From Asaia prunellae JCM 25354 (GTDB taxonomy: Bacteria > Pseudomonadota > Alphaproteobacteria > Acetobacterales > Acetobacteraceae): a stretch of DNA of 64,000 bases. The position numbers were made by a program, and so were the translations under genes. The notes under the pieces are model-generated. The model was not told the origin of the DNA, searched no databases, and saw nothing but the letters and a program-made list of their open reading frames with translations. Below are positions 1 through 9,630 of the stretch, piece by piece; within the stretch, counting starts at the first letter, position 1; each line of letters opens with the position of its first letter. The stretch is taken from assembly GCF_000613885.1 (NCBI RefSeq), contig NZ_BAJV01000005.1, forward strand, positions 1 through 64,000, read 5' to 3'.

Positions 1-97
1 ATCCCTTGTTAAAAAGCCTGGCATGATGACACAATAACGGTCTTGGACCTTCTGGCCATTATGCCGGGAGCTGCTTCGACTGTTACAGGAGGCGCCA

Positions 98-810
98 ATG
101 CGATCGCCTATTGTGTTGGTTCATGGGCTGCATGGCGGTAGCTGGGTTTGGCGTTATGTCACACCTCTCCTGACCGCAAGGGGATTCGAGGTTGTCACAC
201 CAACCCTGACAGGGACAGGCGATCGGGCGCATCTGCTCTCACGTGAGATCACTCTCGAGACTCATATTGAAGATATTATTGCCACGATCGAGATGTGTGA
301 TCTTCAGAACGTTCTTCTTGTCGGGCATTCCTACGGGGGATTGGTCGTGACCTGCGTTGCAGATCGGCTTACTTCTCGCGTCCGTCACATGCTTTATCTC
401 GATGCACTTGTTGGTCTTGATGGCAAGACAGGTTTCGATATCTTGCCTCCTGCTATGGCGCAAATCCGAAGGGAGCGCGTAAGGGCGAGCGGGGCAGATA
501 TTGCATTCCCGGTTCCACCCCTTGCAGCCATTACTTTTCCCGAGGGAGCCCGTAAGGAGTGGTTTGTATCACATTTGCGGCCACACCCGGTCGGTACCTA
601 TCAGACACCGGTGCGCTTGAGTAAACCTGCCGGGGCAGGACTACCTGTAACCTATATTGCTTATGAAAATCCTGCCCTGGCATCGATTGAACCCAGTCGG
701 CTTATGCGCGCGAGCAGAATGGCTGGCACTACCGTTCAGAAACCTTGCCGCATGATGCTGAGGTTATCTATCCGGAACGTGTGGCGAGCCTTATTGCTGA
801 ACTTGCCTGA
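98..810 (+). CDS. Alpha/beta hydrolase (esterase-like), frame broken near the 3' end
   Basis: The N-terminal part has the alpha/beta-hydrolase fold: an oxyanion motif VLVHGLHGG at residues 6-14 and a nucleophile elbow GHSYGG with Ser78. It resembles the small salicylate-esterase/AB-hydrolase group. The original frame runs on to 988 with an unlikely tail. A shift by one missing base near 705 restores the expected C-terminus, with WHYR, then LPHD (probable catalytic His), and a stop at 808-810 just before a terminator. I therefore end the gene at 810, giving about 237 residues. No signal peptide is visible, so it is probably cytoplasmic. The substrate is unknown. The start is preceded by a good AGGAGG site. 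It converges with putA. Confidence 0.75.
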
Positions 811-812
811 AA

Positions 813-841
813 CCCGGCCAGAGCTTCAGGCTCTGGCCGGG
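813..841. terminator. Bidirectional hairpin terminator between hydrolase and putA
   Basis: A perfect 12-bp inverted repeat (arms 813-824 and 830-841, 5-base loop TTCAG) lies between two convergent stop codons (810 and 848). The arms are GC-rich, as in intrinsic terminators. The U-tract is short on both sides, so efficiency is unclear. Confidence 0.75.
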
Positions 842-847
842 AAACGA

Positions 848-3800
848 TCAGACCTTGGCCATCAAGGCGGCATTGCCGCCTGCTGCTGTGGTATTGGTGC
901 TGCAGGCATATTCCAGAACAAGAAATTCGAGCGGATAACGTCCGTCGGAATCCGGGACATGCACTCCCACAATCTGCCCATCGCGTGAAGCCAGCTCCGC
1001 GCCAAGTGATGTACGGAAGACTGCGTCTCCGTTGGCCAGAGCAACGTCTATCGCTGTTCCTGTTCTGGCTTCGACAATATGCTTTCCAAGCCCCGGAGGA
1101 CGTTCCGGCAAGGTGTCCAGGAGATCGCGCGGTATGGCGCAGCGATTGCCGGTTGCACTGGCGGCCAGTATCTGAGCGCAGAGATCCTCAAGGCTTGGCC
1201 CGGCACAGAGAACGGTACCTCTGGGTGACAGCGTATAAAGATTGGTTTCTCCTACCGGTCCGGTAAGAGAAAGCGACGTACCAAGCGGCGTTTTGTCATA
1301 GGGCTTTGCCGTGATTCCGGGCAGGGCAGTCGCTATCCAATCAGCAAAAAGCCTGGAAGTCGGCGTAACCGGATGGGAAAGCGTCTCATCAAGCTGTATC
1401 TTGCGGCTCAACAGTCGTCGCAGATAGAGCGGTCCGCCTGCTTTGGGGCCGGTGCCTGACAGACCATGGCCCCCGAAGGGTTGCACACCGACTACAGCGC
1501 CGACGAGATTACGGTTGATATAGACGTTCCCGGCATGGCTCTGGGCCTTCAGGGTCTCGATCGTCTCGTCGATCCGGGAATGAACGCCAAAAGTCAGAGC
1601 GTAACCTGTGGCATTGATAGCGGCCATGATGTCGTCAACAGCGTCGCGTTTATAGCGCACCACATGCAGCACAGGGCCAAATACTTCTTTCTTCAGATCA
1701 GAAACCGAGCGGATTTCGATCAGGGTAGGCGGAAAGAAAGTTCCTGAAGCTGCCTCGGAGGAAAGTTCTGTCTGGAACACGCGATGCCCCTGCGCCGCCA
1801 AGGTATCGACATGTGCCTGCATCATATCCCGGGCTTCCGCGGTGATGACCGGACCGACATCCGTATCCGGACGTTCGGGCGTGCCGGTACGCAGTTCCTG
1901 CATGGCACCCTTTAGCATGGTCAGAACGCGATCGGCGCTGTCTTCCTGGATGCAGAGGAGACGAAGGGCGCTGCAACGCTGACCTGCGCTATCGAAAGCC
2001 GATGCAAGAACATCGAGAACGACCTGCTCGGTCAGGGCAGAGCTGTCAACAATCAGGGCATTCTGGCCGCCAGTCTCTGCGATAAACGGAACCGGGGTGC
2101 CGTCACTGTTGAGACGACCGGCAAGCTGTTTCTGGATAAGGCGGGCAACATCGGTCGAGCCTGTGAACAGGACCGCCGTGATGCGCGGATCCCCCACAAG
2201 CTGTGCTCCGGCCTTTCCGTCACCGGGAACAAGCTGGACGACCTCTTCGGGAATGCCTGCGTCATGCAGGATACGTACAGCTTCACGAGCGATCAGCGGG
2301 GTTTCCTCAGCCGGTTTGGCAAGGACCGTGTTTCCGGCGGCAAGAGCTGCGGAGACCTGACCAAGGAAAATGGCGAGGGGAAAATTCCACGGACTGATAC
2401 AGGTAACCGGCCCAAGAGGTCGGACAGAGTCACCCTGCTCGCGGATACGCACAGCATAATAACGCAGGAAATCGACCGCCTCACGAATCTCGGCTACGGC
2501 GTTGGTCAGGGTTTTCCCGGCTTCACGGATGATCAGCGCCATCAGGCTGGCTGTTTCGGACTCGAGAGCATCGGCCGCTTTTTCGAGTAACAGGGCACGC
2601 TGGTCAGGTGTTGTATCCGACCAGGCCGGAAATGCTTCAGCGGCGCGGGCAATGGCAGTATCGATTTCTTCAGGGGAGAGAAATACGATATGGCCGACGA
2701 TATCGCTCGTATCAGCCGGGTTGGTAATGCTTTCTCCCTGCGCATGATATGCTGAGGAGGAAGGGGTCAGGAAAGCCTTGCCCAAGTGCCGCAATGTATC
2801 TTCGTCGCTGAGATCCAATCCCATCGAATTGCGTCGCTCCGGAGCATAAAGCGCGGGAGGAAGAGGGATGGCGTAGCCGGGAGCCTCGCGCTGAGCCAGA
2901 GTGACAGGATCAGTGATCAACTCATCGACCGAGATCGATTCATCCTGGATACGGTTGATGAAAGAGGAGTTGGCACCGTTTTCAAGCAGACGCCGCACGA
3001 GATAGGCCAGCAGGGTCTCATGTGTGCCAACGGGAGCGTAAATACGCACCGGACGATCGAGCTTTTTCGGGCCGACAACCTCATTGTAAAGCCCTTCACC
3101 CATGCCATGCAGGCACTGGAATTCGTATTTTTCGGTGGAGAATTCGGGGCCGGCATAGGCGTAGATGCTGGCGAGGGTCTGGGCGTTATGTGTGGCGAAT
3201 TGCGGGAAGACCGCGTCTGGTGCATCGAGTAGTTTTTTCGCGCAGGCAATATAGGCAATGTCTGTATGGAGCTTGCGTGTATAGACCGGAAAATCGCTTT
3301 GCCCGTCGGTCTGGGCCCGTTTGATCTCGCTGTCCCAGTAGGCACCCTTGACCAGCCGGACCATGATGCGGTGCTGGCTGCGCCGCGCAAGGTCAATGAT
3401 CCAGTCCAGAACGAAAGGCGCGCGTTTCTGATAGGCCTGAACGACGAAGCCTATTCCTTTCCACTCTTTCAGAGCCTCGTTGAAGCAGAGGGCTTCAAGC
3501 AGATCGAGGGAAAGTTCGAGACGATCGGCTTCTTCTGCGTCGATATTGAAACCGATATCATAGGAGCAGGCGAGTTTGGCCAGAGCGACGACACGAGGGA
3601 GAAGCTCGGCCATGACGCGGTCACGCTGCAGACGGGCATAACGCGGGTGAAGGGCCGAAAGCTTGATGGAGATTCCTGGACCGCGATAAACGCCCAGCCG
3701 ATTGGCAGCCTTGCCTATGGCATGGATGGCGTTTTCATAGTCCCGGTAATAACGCTCGGCATCTTCCGCAGTCATCGCGGCTTCGCCGAGCATGTCGTAG

Positions 3801-4432
3801 GAGTAGCGGAACCCTCTCTCCTCGAGCTTGCGTCCGTTTTTGAGAGCCTCGTCGATGGTCTGGCCAGTGACAAACTGTTCGCCCATCAGGCGCATGGCCA
3901 TATCCACACCACGACGGATGACCGGTTCACCACAACGCTTGAGCAGGGTATCAAGCGTTTTCGGCAGACGGTTTGTCTGTGTGGTGGTGAGAAAACCACC
4001 CGAGACGATCAGCCCCCAGGTAGCGGCGTTGACGAAGAGCGGTGTGTTTTTGCTGATATGGCCGTGCCAGTTGCCTGTTGAGATCTTGTCACGGATAAGT
4101 GCATCGCGTGTGGCGGTATCGGGAATACGCAAGAGAGCCTCGGCGAGGCACATCAGGGCTACGCCCTCCTGGGATGACAGGTCGTATTCCTGGATCAGCC
4201 CCTGAACCAGGCCGGGTGTGCCATTGCGACGCAGGGCTTCGACCAGCTGGCGCGCCGTTTCGCGGGATTTTGCGTTCTGCTCCGGGGTGAGATTGGCCTC
4301 ACCGGACAGTATCGCAACCCGCTCTGCTTCTGCTGCGCGTGTATGGTTGGTGATCGTCTGACGCAAAGGGGATCGTTCGGGGGCGATCGAGCGGAAGGCA
4401 GAGAAGGAAGCGTTCATGCGAGCCCATGTCAT
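848..4432 (-). CDS. putA: Bifunctional proline dehydrogenase / L-glutamate gamma-semialdehyde dehydrogenase (PutA)
   Basis: PutA oxidises proline to glutamate in two steps: FAD-dependent proline dehydrogenase, then NAD-dependent P5C dehydrogenase. The 1194-residue product has the PRODH barrel at about residues 150-480 (motifs RLVKGAYWDSEIK and LHGMGEGLYNEVVG) and the aldehyde dehydrogenase module at about 550-1000 (ETGGQNA and catalytic Cys in GQRCSALR). A further C-terminal segment of about 180 residues follows, as in type-B PutA. The N-terminal ribbon-helix-helix DNA-binding domain of E. coli PutA is absent, so it should not autoregulate. The divergent Lrp-type gene is the likely regulator. 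A second Met five codons downstream is an equally plausible start. The frame is intact. Confidence 0.96.
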   Translation of the reverse strand: MTWARMNASFSAFRSIAPERSPLRQTITNHTRAAEAERVAILSGEANLTPEQNAKSRETARQLVEALRRNGTPGLVQGLIQEYDLSSQEGVALMCLAEALLRIPDTATRDALIRDKISTGNWHGHISKNTPLFVNAATWGLIVSGGFLTTTQTNRLPKTLDTLLKRCGEPVIRRGVDMAMRLMGEQFVTGQTIDEALKNGRKLEERGFRYSYDMLGEAAMTAEDAERYYRDYENAIHAIGKAANRLGVYRGPGISIKLSALHPRYARLQRDRVMAELLPRVVALAKLACSYDIGFNIDAEEADRLELSLDLLEALCFNEALKEWKGIGFVVQAYQKRAPFVLDWIIDLARRSQHRIMVRLVKGAYWDSEIKRAQTDGQSDFPVYTRKLHTDIAYIACAKKLLDAPDAVFPQFATHNAQTLASIYAYAGPEFSTEKYEFQCLHGMGEGLYNEVVGPKKLDRPVRIYAPVGTHETLLAYLVRRLLENGANSSFINRIQDESISVDELITDPVTLAQREAPGYAIPLPPALYAPERRNSMGLDLSDEDTLRHLGKAFLTPSSSAYHAQGESITNPADTSDIVGHIVFLSPEEIDTAIARAAEAFPAWSDTTPDQRALLLEKAADALESETASLMALIIREAGKTLTNAVAEIREAVDFLRYYAVRIREQGDSVRPLGPVTCISPWNFPLAIFLGQVSAALAAGNTVLAKPAEETPLIAREAVRILHDAGIPEEVVQLVPGDGKAGAQLVGDPRITAVLFTGSTDVARLIQKQLAGRLNSDGTPVPFIAETGGQNALIVDSSALTEQVVLDVLASAFDSAGQRCSALRLLCIQEDSADRVLTMLKGAMQELRTGTPERPDTDVGPVITAEARDMMQAHVDTLAAQGHRVFQTELSSEAASGTFFPPTLIEIRSVSDLKKEVFGPVLHVVRYKRDAVDDIMAAINATGYALTFGVHSRIDETIETLKAQSHAGNVYINRNLVGAVVGVQPFGGHGLSGTGPKAGGPLYLRRLLSRKIQLDETLSHPVTPTSRLFADWIATALPGITAKPYDKTPLGTSLSLTGPVGETNLYTLSPRGTVLCAGPSLEDLCAQILAASATGNRCAIPRDLLDTLPERPPGLGKHIVEARTGTAIDVALANGDAVFRTSLGAELASRDGQIVGVHVPDSDGRYPLEFLVLEYACSTNTTAAGGNAALMAKV

Positions 4433-4552
4433 TAGCTGGTTGTTTATGTTTCATTAAGGGGGCTTTGACCAAATGAGCTATGGAAAAATTATGGCTACAG
4501 GATTGATTATTCGGCATATCGGAGTCTGGATGAATTATCTTCAGGTCAGGGA
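4433..4552. promoter_or_regulatory. Divergent putA / lrp-type promoter region
   Basis: These 120 bp separate the divergent starts of putA and the Lrp-family gene. It is AT-richer than its flanks. In the known arrangement of putA with putR-like regulators, the Lrp-type protein binds this region and activates putA in the presence of proline. I see no clean -35/-10 pair that I would assign. The regulatory role is inferred from layout. Confidence 0.5.
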
Positions 4553-5011
4553 ATGACGCTTGATGAAATCGACCGCAGGATTCTCAGGATTTTGCAAAAG
4601 GATGGACGCATCACCAATGTCGAGCTGTCGAGATTCGTCAATCTGAGCCCGGCTGCGACGCTGGAGCGGGTGCGCAAGCTTGAACAGGCCAAGGTCATCA
4701 GAAGCTACATGGCCCGCCTTGATCCGGAAACGGTCAATCTGGGGCTGCTCGTCTTCGTGCAGGTCACGCTTGACCGAACCAGTGCTGATATCTTTGACTC
4801 TTTTGCCAAGGCCGTTCGCTCCATACCACAGGTAAGCGAGTGCTACATGGTGGCGGGAGGCTTCGATTATCTGGTGAAGGCGCGCGTGCGCGATATGAAT
4901 GCTTATCGCGTTTTTCTGGGCAAGACGCTCACCCGCCTGCCGGGTGTTCGCCAGACGCATACCTACACAGTGATGGAAGAAGTGAAGGCAGATCTCGAAC
5001 TGCCGATCTGA
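4553..5011 (+). CDS. Lrp/AsnC-family transcriptional regulator, probable proline-responsive activator of putA
   Basis: The 152-residue protein has the two-domain Lrp/AsnC plan. The N-terminal winged HTH (about residues 1-60, starting LDEIDRRILRILQKDGR with LSPAATLERVRKLE as the recognition segment) is followed by a RAM ligand-binding domain (about 65-150, with the typical VSECYMVAGGFDYLVKARV turn). Its length is normal for the family. It is transcribed divergently from putA, the hallmark of PutR-type regulators in alphaproteobacteria. I infer that it senses proline and controls putA, and probably itself. The effector is not shown by the sequence. Confidence 0.9.
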   Translation: MTLDEIDRRILRILQKDGRITNVELSRFVNLSPAATLERVRKLEQAKVIRSYMARLDPETVNLGLLVFVQVTLDRTSADIFDSFAKAVRSIPQVSECYMVAGGFDYLVKARVRDMNAYRVFLGKTLTRLPGVRQTHTYTVMEEVKADLELPI

Positions 5012-5362
5012 GAGGCACCGTTGTCAGACTGACCTGTGTCGTGTCGGCGGGTAATCCCTAAAGACGGCGTTAAAATAAGGCGGCGGTTGCGCGAGCTTGG
5101 CTGACCTCCCCGTCGTCGCCTGCCTGAAGAGCATGGTCGACTCCCAGTTTGCAAGAAAGTTATGAATTCCAACTTTATGCCATCATTATCGATGGGAATG
5201 TCGCATGACCTCTTCACCAGTATGGCGGATTAAGCCTTCCTCGCGGATCTGTCCTGCCGTGAAAAAAGCCTGTGTTTTGGCGTGGACGCTCAAAAGAGAT
5301 ATCCGCTGCCATCAACGCAGCGCCGGTTCAGCTGCAAGCTTCGAGGTAACGAGAGCTACTGT
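5012..5362. other. Intergenic stretch without a recognisable gene
   Basis: About 350 bp between the Lrp-type gene and a small membrane-protein frame. I see no RNA gene, strong terminator hairpin or convincing reading frame. It presumably holds the promoter of the downstream small gene. Confidence 0.4.
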
Positions 5363-5554
5363 ATGACTGACAGCGATATGAGTGCGCTCGTGACGCTCTT
5401 TTTTCCGGCGTTCTTTCTACTCTGGCTTCTGGTCGAAGGGACGCGACATTATCTGCGTTGCCGCGACCTTCGCGCTCAGATCCGCATTCTTGACAGCTTG
5501 CGGAGGACGGATGCGTCGTGCCGTCCAATGGAGAGTGGCAAGAAAAGGCCCTGA
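5363..5554 (+). CDS. Small single-pass membrane protein, PspB-like layout (tentative)
   Basis: A 63-residue frame begins MTDSDMSALV, has one hydrophobic segment (about residues 8-27, rich in F, L and W) and then a charged, Arg-rich helix. That is the layout of the phage-shock protein PspB (short membrane anchor plus cytoplasmic helix). In E. coli the ycjX-ycjF pair lies next to the psp genes, and here ycjX-ycjF follows about 320 bp downstream. I do not see clear sequence identity to PspB, and the ribosome-binding site is weak. ATG at 5378 is an alternative start. The assignment rests on topology and context only. Confidence 0.4.
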   Translation: MTDSDMSALVTLFFPAFFLLWLLVEGTRHYLRCRDLRAQIRILDSLRRTDASCRPMESGKKRP

Positions 5555-5872
5555 CTAATGAAGAGTCCCTGAACGTGAGGGGGTCCTGAATACTGTTACG
5601 TCGAAGACGTTTTCGATCATGATCCAATCCACGTTACAGCGTTATGAAGAGATCAAACCGCGCTCGACCGCCATTTTCTGTCAGCACATATTGCCGAGTG
5701 GCGTGCTTCCTGGCTTGGGTCCAAGCTCAGGGATCGGAACTTGCGTATTTATGAGGTCGGGCAGCCACGCACGGCTTGATGTGTTCCGCCGAACGCTGCG
5801 TTGATGCTTGCCATGCTCGGTTTACAGTCACACATTGTGACCCCGATCAACGGCTTTCCGGGAAGTATAGGC
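5555..5872. other. Intergenic stretch upstream of ycjX
   Basis: About 320 bp with no gene that I can support. A long open frame on the opposite strand (to 6663) is antisense to ycjX and Arg-rich; I regard it as non-coding. The last bases before 5873 contain a good ribosome-binding site (GGAAG, seven bases upstream of the ATG). Confidence 0.4.
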
Positions 5873-7292
5873 ATGGCGAGCGATCTACCCCACGACCCTG
5901 TACTCCCCGCGTTGAGGCTGGAGAGGCCCCGCAGAACTGGTTTGACTTGCCGGGACAGTTGAGCGAACTGAAACGCAACCCTCTGGACTGGTGGCGTCCG
6001 CGCGTGGCGCGGATTGGTGTCACGGGCCTTGCCCGCGCAGGCAAGACGGTGCTGCTGACGGCACTGGCGGCGACCGTGCTGACACCGGGTGCCCTCGGTG
6101 GCCGGATCAGGCGTGCGCGTCTGGCGGAAGCAGGGGCAAGCTCGCTGCCGCGTTTTCCGTTTGCTGCGATATGGCGGCTCTTGCAGCAGACCCGCCACGC
6201 TGGCCCGATCGTACAGATGCGACCGCCTTGCTTGCGCTCGATCTGGAAGTTGGTCGACCCGGCTTGCCGGCACGCAAGATAAGACTGGAGTTTCTCGATT
6301 ATCCAGGAGAATGGCTGCTCGATCTGCCAATGCTGACCCAGACTTTCGACGTCTGGTCGCAGGCAAAACTGGCACGTCTGCGCGCAGGTCCTGACACGGA
6401 TGCCGTCCGGGCGTTTCTGCAGTTCGTCGATGCTCTGCCGGTTTCGATCGCGGCATCCGATGCGCTGGCGCAAAGCGGTCATGATTTATTTGTCCGCGCG
6501 TTGGTGAGCCTTCGGATCGAACACGGTCTTTCGTGGCTGCAACCCGGACGTTTTCTGATGCCCGGCCCCGGCTCACAGCCGCCATGGATAGCGTTTTTCC
6601 CGATGGATAGTCGTGCCGGGTTATGCGATTTGCTGAAGCAGCGCTATGAAGCCTATCGCGCATCGGTGCGTACGGGGCTTGTTGCGCCGTTATTCGGTCA
6701 GATTGACCGTCTGGTGGTTCTGGCGGACCTCCTTGGTGCCTTGCATAAAGGGAGTGTGGCTTTTGAGGATGCCCGCGACGCTCTATCTGCGGCAGCCTCT
6801 TCCCTGCGCTGGCAAGGCTCCTGGCTTCAGACCCTCGGCGCTCTGGCCCAAGGCCGTCTGCCGTCCCGCACGATCTGCCGTGTGGCTTATGTTGCCAGCA
6901 AGGCCGACCATGTTGCTGAACGGCAGCGCGGTAATCTCAGGCGCTTGATGGATGTGCTGACCCGCACCGGAACAGATCAACCGACAATGGTGGGGAATGC
7001 CCAGCGGGCGGCTTTTGCGGTGGCCGCCGCACGATGCACGGAGGATTTTGTCTGGTCACTGGACGGTCACCCCGTATCGGCGGTGCGTGGGCGACGGTTG
7101 GGTGATGACAGCATGACGCGCTCCTATCCCGGCGAGGTGCCAGATACGCCGCCGGATCAGGCCTTCTGGACGCATCCTTTTCTGGCATTGCCGACTTTCG
7201 AACCGGCACGAATACGCTCCGACGGAAAGGGAGGTATCCCGAATATCGGTCTCGATGCCCTGCTGGGGTTTCTGCTGGAGGACCTGCTGTGA
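5873..7292 (+). CDS. ycjX: YcjX-family (DUF463) P-loop GTPase-like protein, two frame breaks
   Basis: YcjX proteins are conserved P-loop NTPases linked to envelope stress and the psp locus; their biochemical role is not settled. The product matches the family along its length: Walker A GLARAGKT (about residues 52-59), FLDYPGEWLLDLPML, WLQPGRFLMPG, YVASKADHV and YPGEVP near the end. The ATG at 5873 has a good Shine-Dalgarno. From there the frame must shift twice, near 5913 (a C4 run) and near 6166, each time as if one base were missing. The restored length is about 473 residues, against about 465 in E. coli. The stop overlaps the GTG start of ycjF by four bases, so the two are translationally coupled. 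Confidence 0.88.
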
Positions 7293-8155
7293 CGGGTGAC
7301 AAACTGCTGATACAGCCGCGTATCGAAAAAGAGGCGGATTATGCGCCTCGTCTCGATCTTGAGCCGCCATCGCAGCTCATGCCGGTTCGTCGGCCGCTCG
7401 GTCTGCGAACGTCGACGTTGGTGTTGTCGGGCTTTGTGGTTTTGGCGCTGGGGTTTGCCGGACTTGCAACGGCGAACTTCGTTGCGGCCGAGTTTGCGCG
7501 TTCAGCCTGGCTAGGCTGGTTGACCCTGGGTATTGCGGTTCTCGGTTTTGGATTGGTACTGACGGGTATTGGTCGTGAATTGCTTGGGCTTGCGCGATTG
7601 CGCGCCGTGGACGCGATACGACGTGATCTTGTCTCGACCGATGCGGCCACCCGGGTTCATGCTGCGCGGCGCTGGCTTGCCGAAGTCGATAATGGAGAGG
7701 CGCTCCGTCCGGCACTCGATGCGCTGAACGATCCTGATGCGGTGCTGTCTCTGTTGCGTACGGGGGTAGAGAGTAGGCTCCGGGCTCAGGCCGATGCGTT
7801 CAGCCGGAGGGCGGCCGTCCAGGTCGTGGCAGGCATGGCGGCAACACCGGCGCCTGCGCTCGTCGTTGTTTTGATCACATGGCGTGCAGTACGTCTGATC
7901 CGACAGATTGCAACACTCTACGGGGTACGGCCGGGCTTGTTGGCGACGCTGGGCCTCCTAAGGCGGACCGCTTTGTCGGCTACGGCCACGGCGGTCACCG
8001 AGGCTGCGGTCAATACGGCGGCCCATGCGGTTTTGAGCAGCCCGCTTCTGACGCATATTGCCGGTGATGTGGCAGGAGGTGCCGTAGCTGCACGGCGTCT
8101 GATCGTGCTCGGGAGGGCCACCGGGGTTGCTTGTTCGCCCTTGCCGCCCGAGTAG
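7289..8155 (+). CDS. ycjF: YcjF-family (DUF697) membrane protein
   Basis: The 288-residue protein has a short soluble N-terminus, two adjacent transmembrane segments (about residues 44-65 and 72-93), a soluble stretch, then a hydrophobic C-terminal DUF697 region ending ARRLIVLGRATGVACSP. This is the architecture of YcjF/TIGR01620 proteins, the constant partner of YcjX. The start is GTG, overlapping the ycjX stop as GTGA. It probably sits in the inner membrane and works with YcjX. It is somewhat shorter than E. coli YcjF (about 353). It converges with the next gene, leaving only 8 bp. Confidence 0.85.
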   Translation: MTGDKLLIQPRIEKEADYAPRLDLEPPSQLMPVRRPLGLRTSTLVLSGFVVLALGFAGLATANFVAAEFARSAWLGWLTLGIAVLGFGLVLTGIGRELLGLARLRAVDAIRRDLVSTDAATRVHAARRWLAEVDNGEALRPALDALNDPDAVLSLLRTGVESRLRAQADAFSRRAAVQVVAGMAATPAPALVVVLITWRAVRLIRQIATLYGVRPGLLATLGLLRRTALSATATAVTEAAVNTAAHAVLSSPLLTHIAGDVAGGAVAARRLIVLGRATGVACSPLPPE

Positions 8156-8163
8156 GAGCGGCG

Positions 8164-9630
8164 TCAGTCCAGGCAGGCGATACCGGCGCGGAGGTCGAAG
8201 GCGAGCGTTCGACCTTCAAGGGCGGACATCGTCAGAGTTGGAAGCTGATCGGCCTTGCCGATCCTGTAGCGGATCGCGCCATGAGCAAGATGGCCATCAA
8301 TGAGGAGCGTTGTGGTGTGCTTGACACCCTTTTCCTGCTCGTTCCCTGTCGCAGTTTCGATTTTCTGCTCCTTTCTTGATCCGGAGAGAGCGTTGGACAG
8401 TCGGGCTACATCGATGACGAGCGGCTCCGGATAATTTTCACCGGTATTCATGATCGCCATGCTGCGCTTTCCCTCATACGTGACCGGTAATAGCAAGCCT
8501 GCCTTGAATCCCGAGATGCTGGAGAGCTGGGATGTGTGTCGGCGACATGTAAACGGAACGTCCGGTCCAAAGGTCATCTCGTGTTCATTCATGATGACAT
8601 GCCGCAGAATGCCGAGTGTCTGAAGCCCGATCACAGCAAAATCGCTCTGGATCACCATCATCATCTGGTTACGGAACGTGGTATGTCCCAGCGTAAGACT
8701 GGGGACACGGACAATCTTGACTATTCTGGGTGGCTTCGTGCTGGGGCCATATTCAGTAAAGGTGCCGATCTGTGACCAATGATGCTGGCGCTGGAGCGAA
8801 GCGGGGACGGCGCCCAGTACGGTTCCTGTGTTGATGATGGCAGGGGCAATACTCCCGTCGACATCAATTTTCGCCGCTGCTGTTGTCACTGTGGAATTAT
8901 CGATGATCGTCGCGAAAGGATTGAACGACACGTGATCGAGGCGAGGACCTTCTGTCGTGAGGGGGGGTAATGCGTCGGGAAGAGCCGTGAGCCGGAGTTG
9001 TTCCACATCACTGAAGTCCAGGCTGGGTTTCTCGTAATGTGCCCGGATGGGAGCGAAGAGGTTCTGCTCAAGATAGGTTCTCTCAGCAGCCCAGATGGGT
9101 GGATTTCCTTCGAGAAGAAAATTTCCCGAAAGTAGAGTCATCAGCATAAAGTTGAAGGGATTGACGCTGTGAGCCGGGTTACTCCACGGTTGCGCTGTCT
9201 GTAGTGCTTGGCGAATAATCCGGGAGGAGCGTTCTATGTCGCCCTTTGTTCTTGCAATCGCGGCGTCACACAAGGCAAGACGCATGATATCAAAAGCCGG
9301 TTCAGGGCCGGGGTTCTGCTCAAGAACCTTTCTGATTGTAAGTAATTTCCCCGTATCTCCGGCTAACATGGCGTCAAGCACGCCATGACTGTCACTGACT
9401 GAAAGGGCCGGATGGCCCTCTGTGTCCACGGTGAGGAGATCGAACTCAAAGAAATGGACCGGGCTCGATCCACTGTCTGCATGAGCAGAGGGTGCGATGA
9501 TCGGATTGCCGGTGACAATCGCGAGATTGAAGAAGACGAGCAGGCCGAGACGCTTCGGTGTGAGTTTGCTTCGTGAGTGGAGACGCTGATCAGAGATCCG
9601 ACGGAGAAAACTTTCGCACGATCGTGTCAT
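8164..9630 (-). CDS. Secreted retropepsin-like two-lobe protein with Asn in place of the catalytic Asp in both lobes
   Basis: The 488-residue product (ATG at 9630) has a signal peptide: after a basic segment comes LGLLVFFNLAIVTG and a cleavage-type PSAHADS. Two regions look like retropepsin/aspartyl-protease lobes. The first has IAPAIINTGTVLGAVP followed by a flap-like segment and VIGLQTLGIL. The second has SMAIMNTGENYPEPLVIDVA, with a late FDLRAGIACL. In active enzymes the loop reads D-T/S-G; here both read N-T-G, so catalytic activity is doubtful. About 200 residues between the signal and the first lobe look helical and repeat-like. The fold call is by eye. An upstream in-frame TTG (9678) is an unlikely start. 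The gene is monocistronic, convergent with ycjF. Confidence 0.6.
   Translation of the reverse strand: MTRSCESFLRRISDQRLHSRSKLTPKRLGLLVFFNLAIVTGNPIIAPSAHADSGSSPVHFFEFDLLTVDTEGHPALSVSDSHGVLDAMLAGDTGKLLTIRKVLEQNPGPEPAFDIMRLALCDAAIARTKGDIERSSRIIRQALQTAQPWSNPAHSVNPFNFMLMTLLSGNFLLEGNPPIWAAERTYLEQNLFAPIRAHYEKPSLDFSDVEQLRLTALPDALPPLTTEGPRLDHVSFNPFATIIDNSTVTTAAAKIDVDGSIAPAIINTGTVLGAVPASLQRQHHWSQIGTFTEYGPSTKPPRIVKIVRVPSLTLGHTTFRNQMMMVIQSDFAVIGLQTLGILRHVIMNEHEMTFGPDVPFTCRRHTSQLSSISGFKAGLLLPVTYEGKRSMAIMNTGENYPEPLVIDVARLSNALSGSRKEQKIETATGNEQEKGVKHTTTLLIDGHLAHGAIRYRIGKADQLPTLTMSALEGRTLAFDLRAGIACLD

Noticed and set aside
3266-4081. Long open frame antisense to putA (271 codons)
   Set aside because: It lies wholly within the intact putA gene on the other strand; its sequence looks like the reverse reading of GC-rich codons, with no domain or ribosome site.
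5749-6663. Open frame of 304 codons antisense to ycjX
   Set aside because: Arg-rich, low-complexity translation opposite strongly conserved YcjX motifs.
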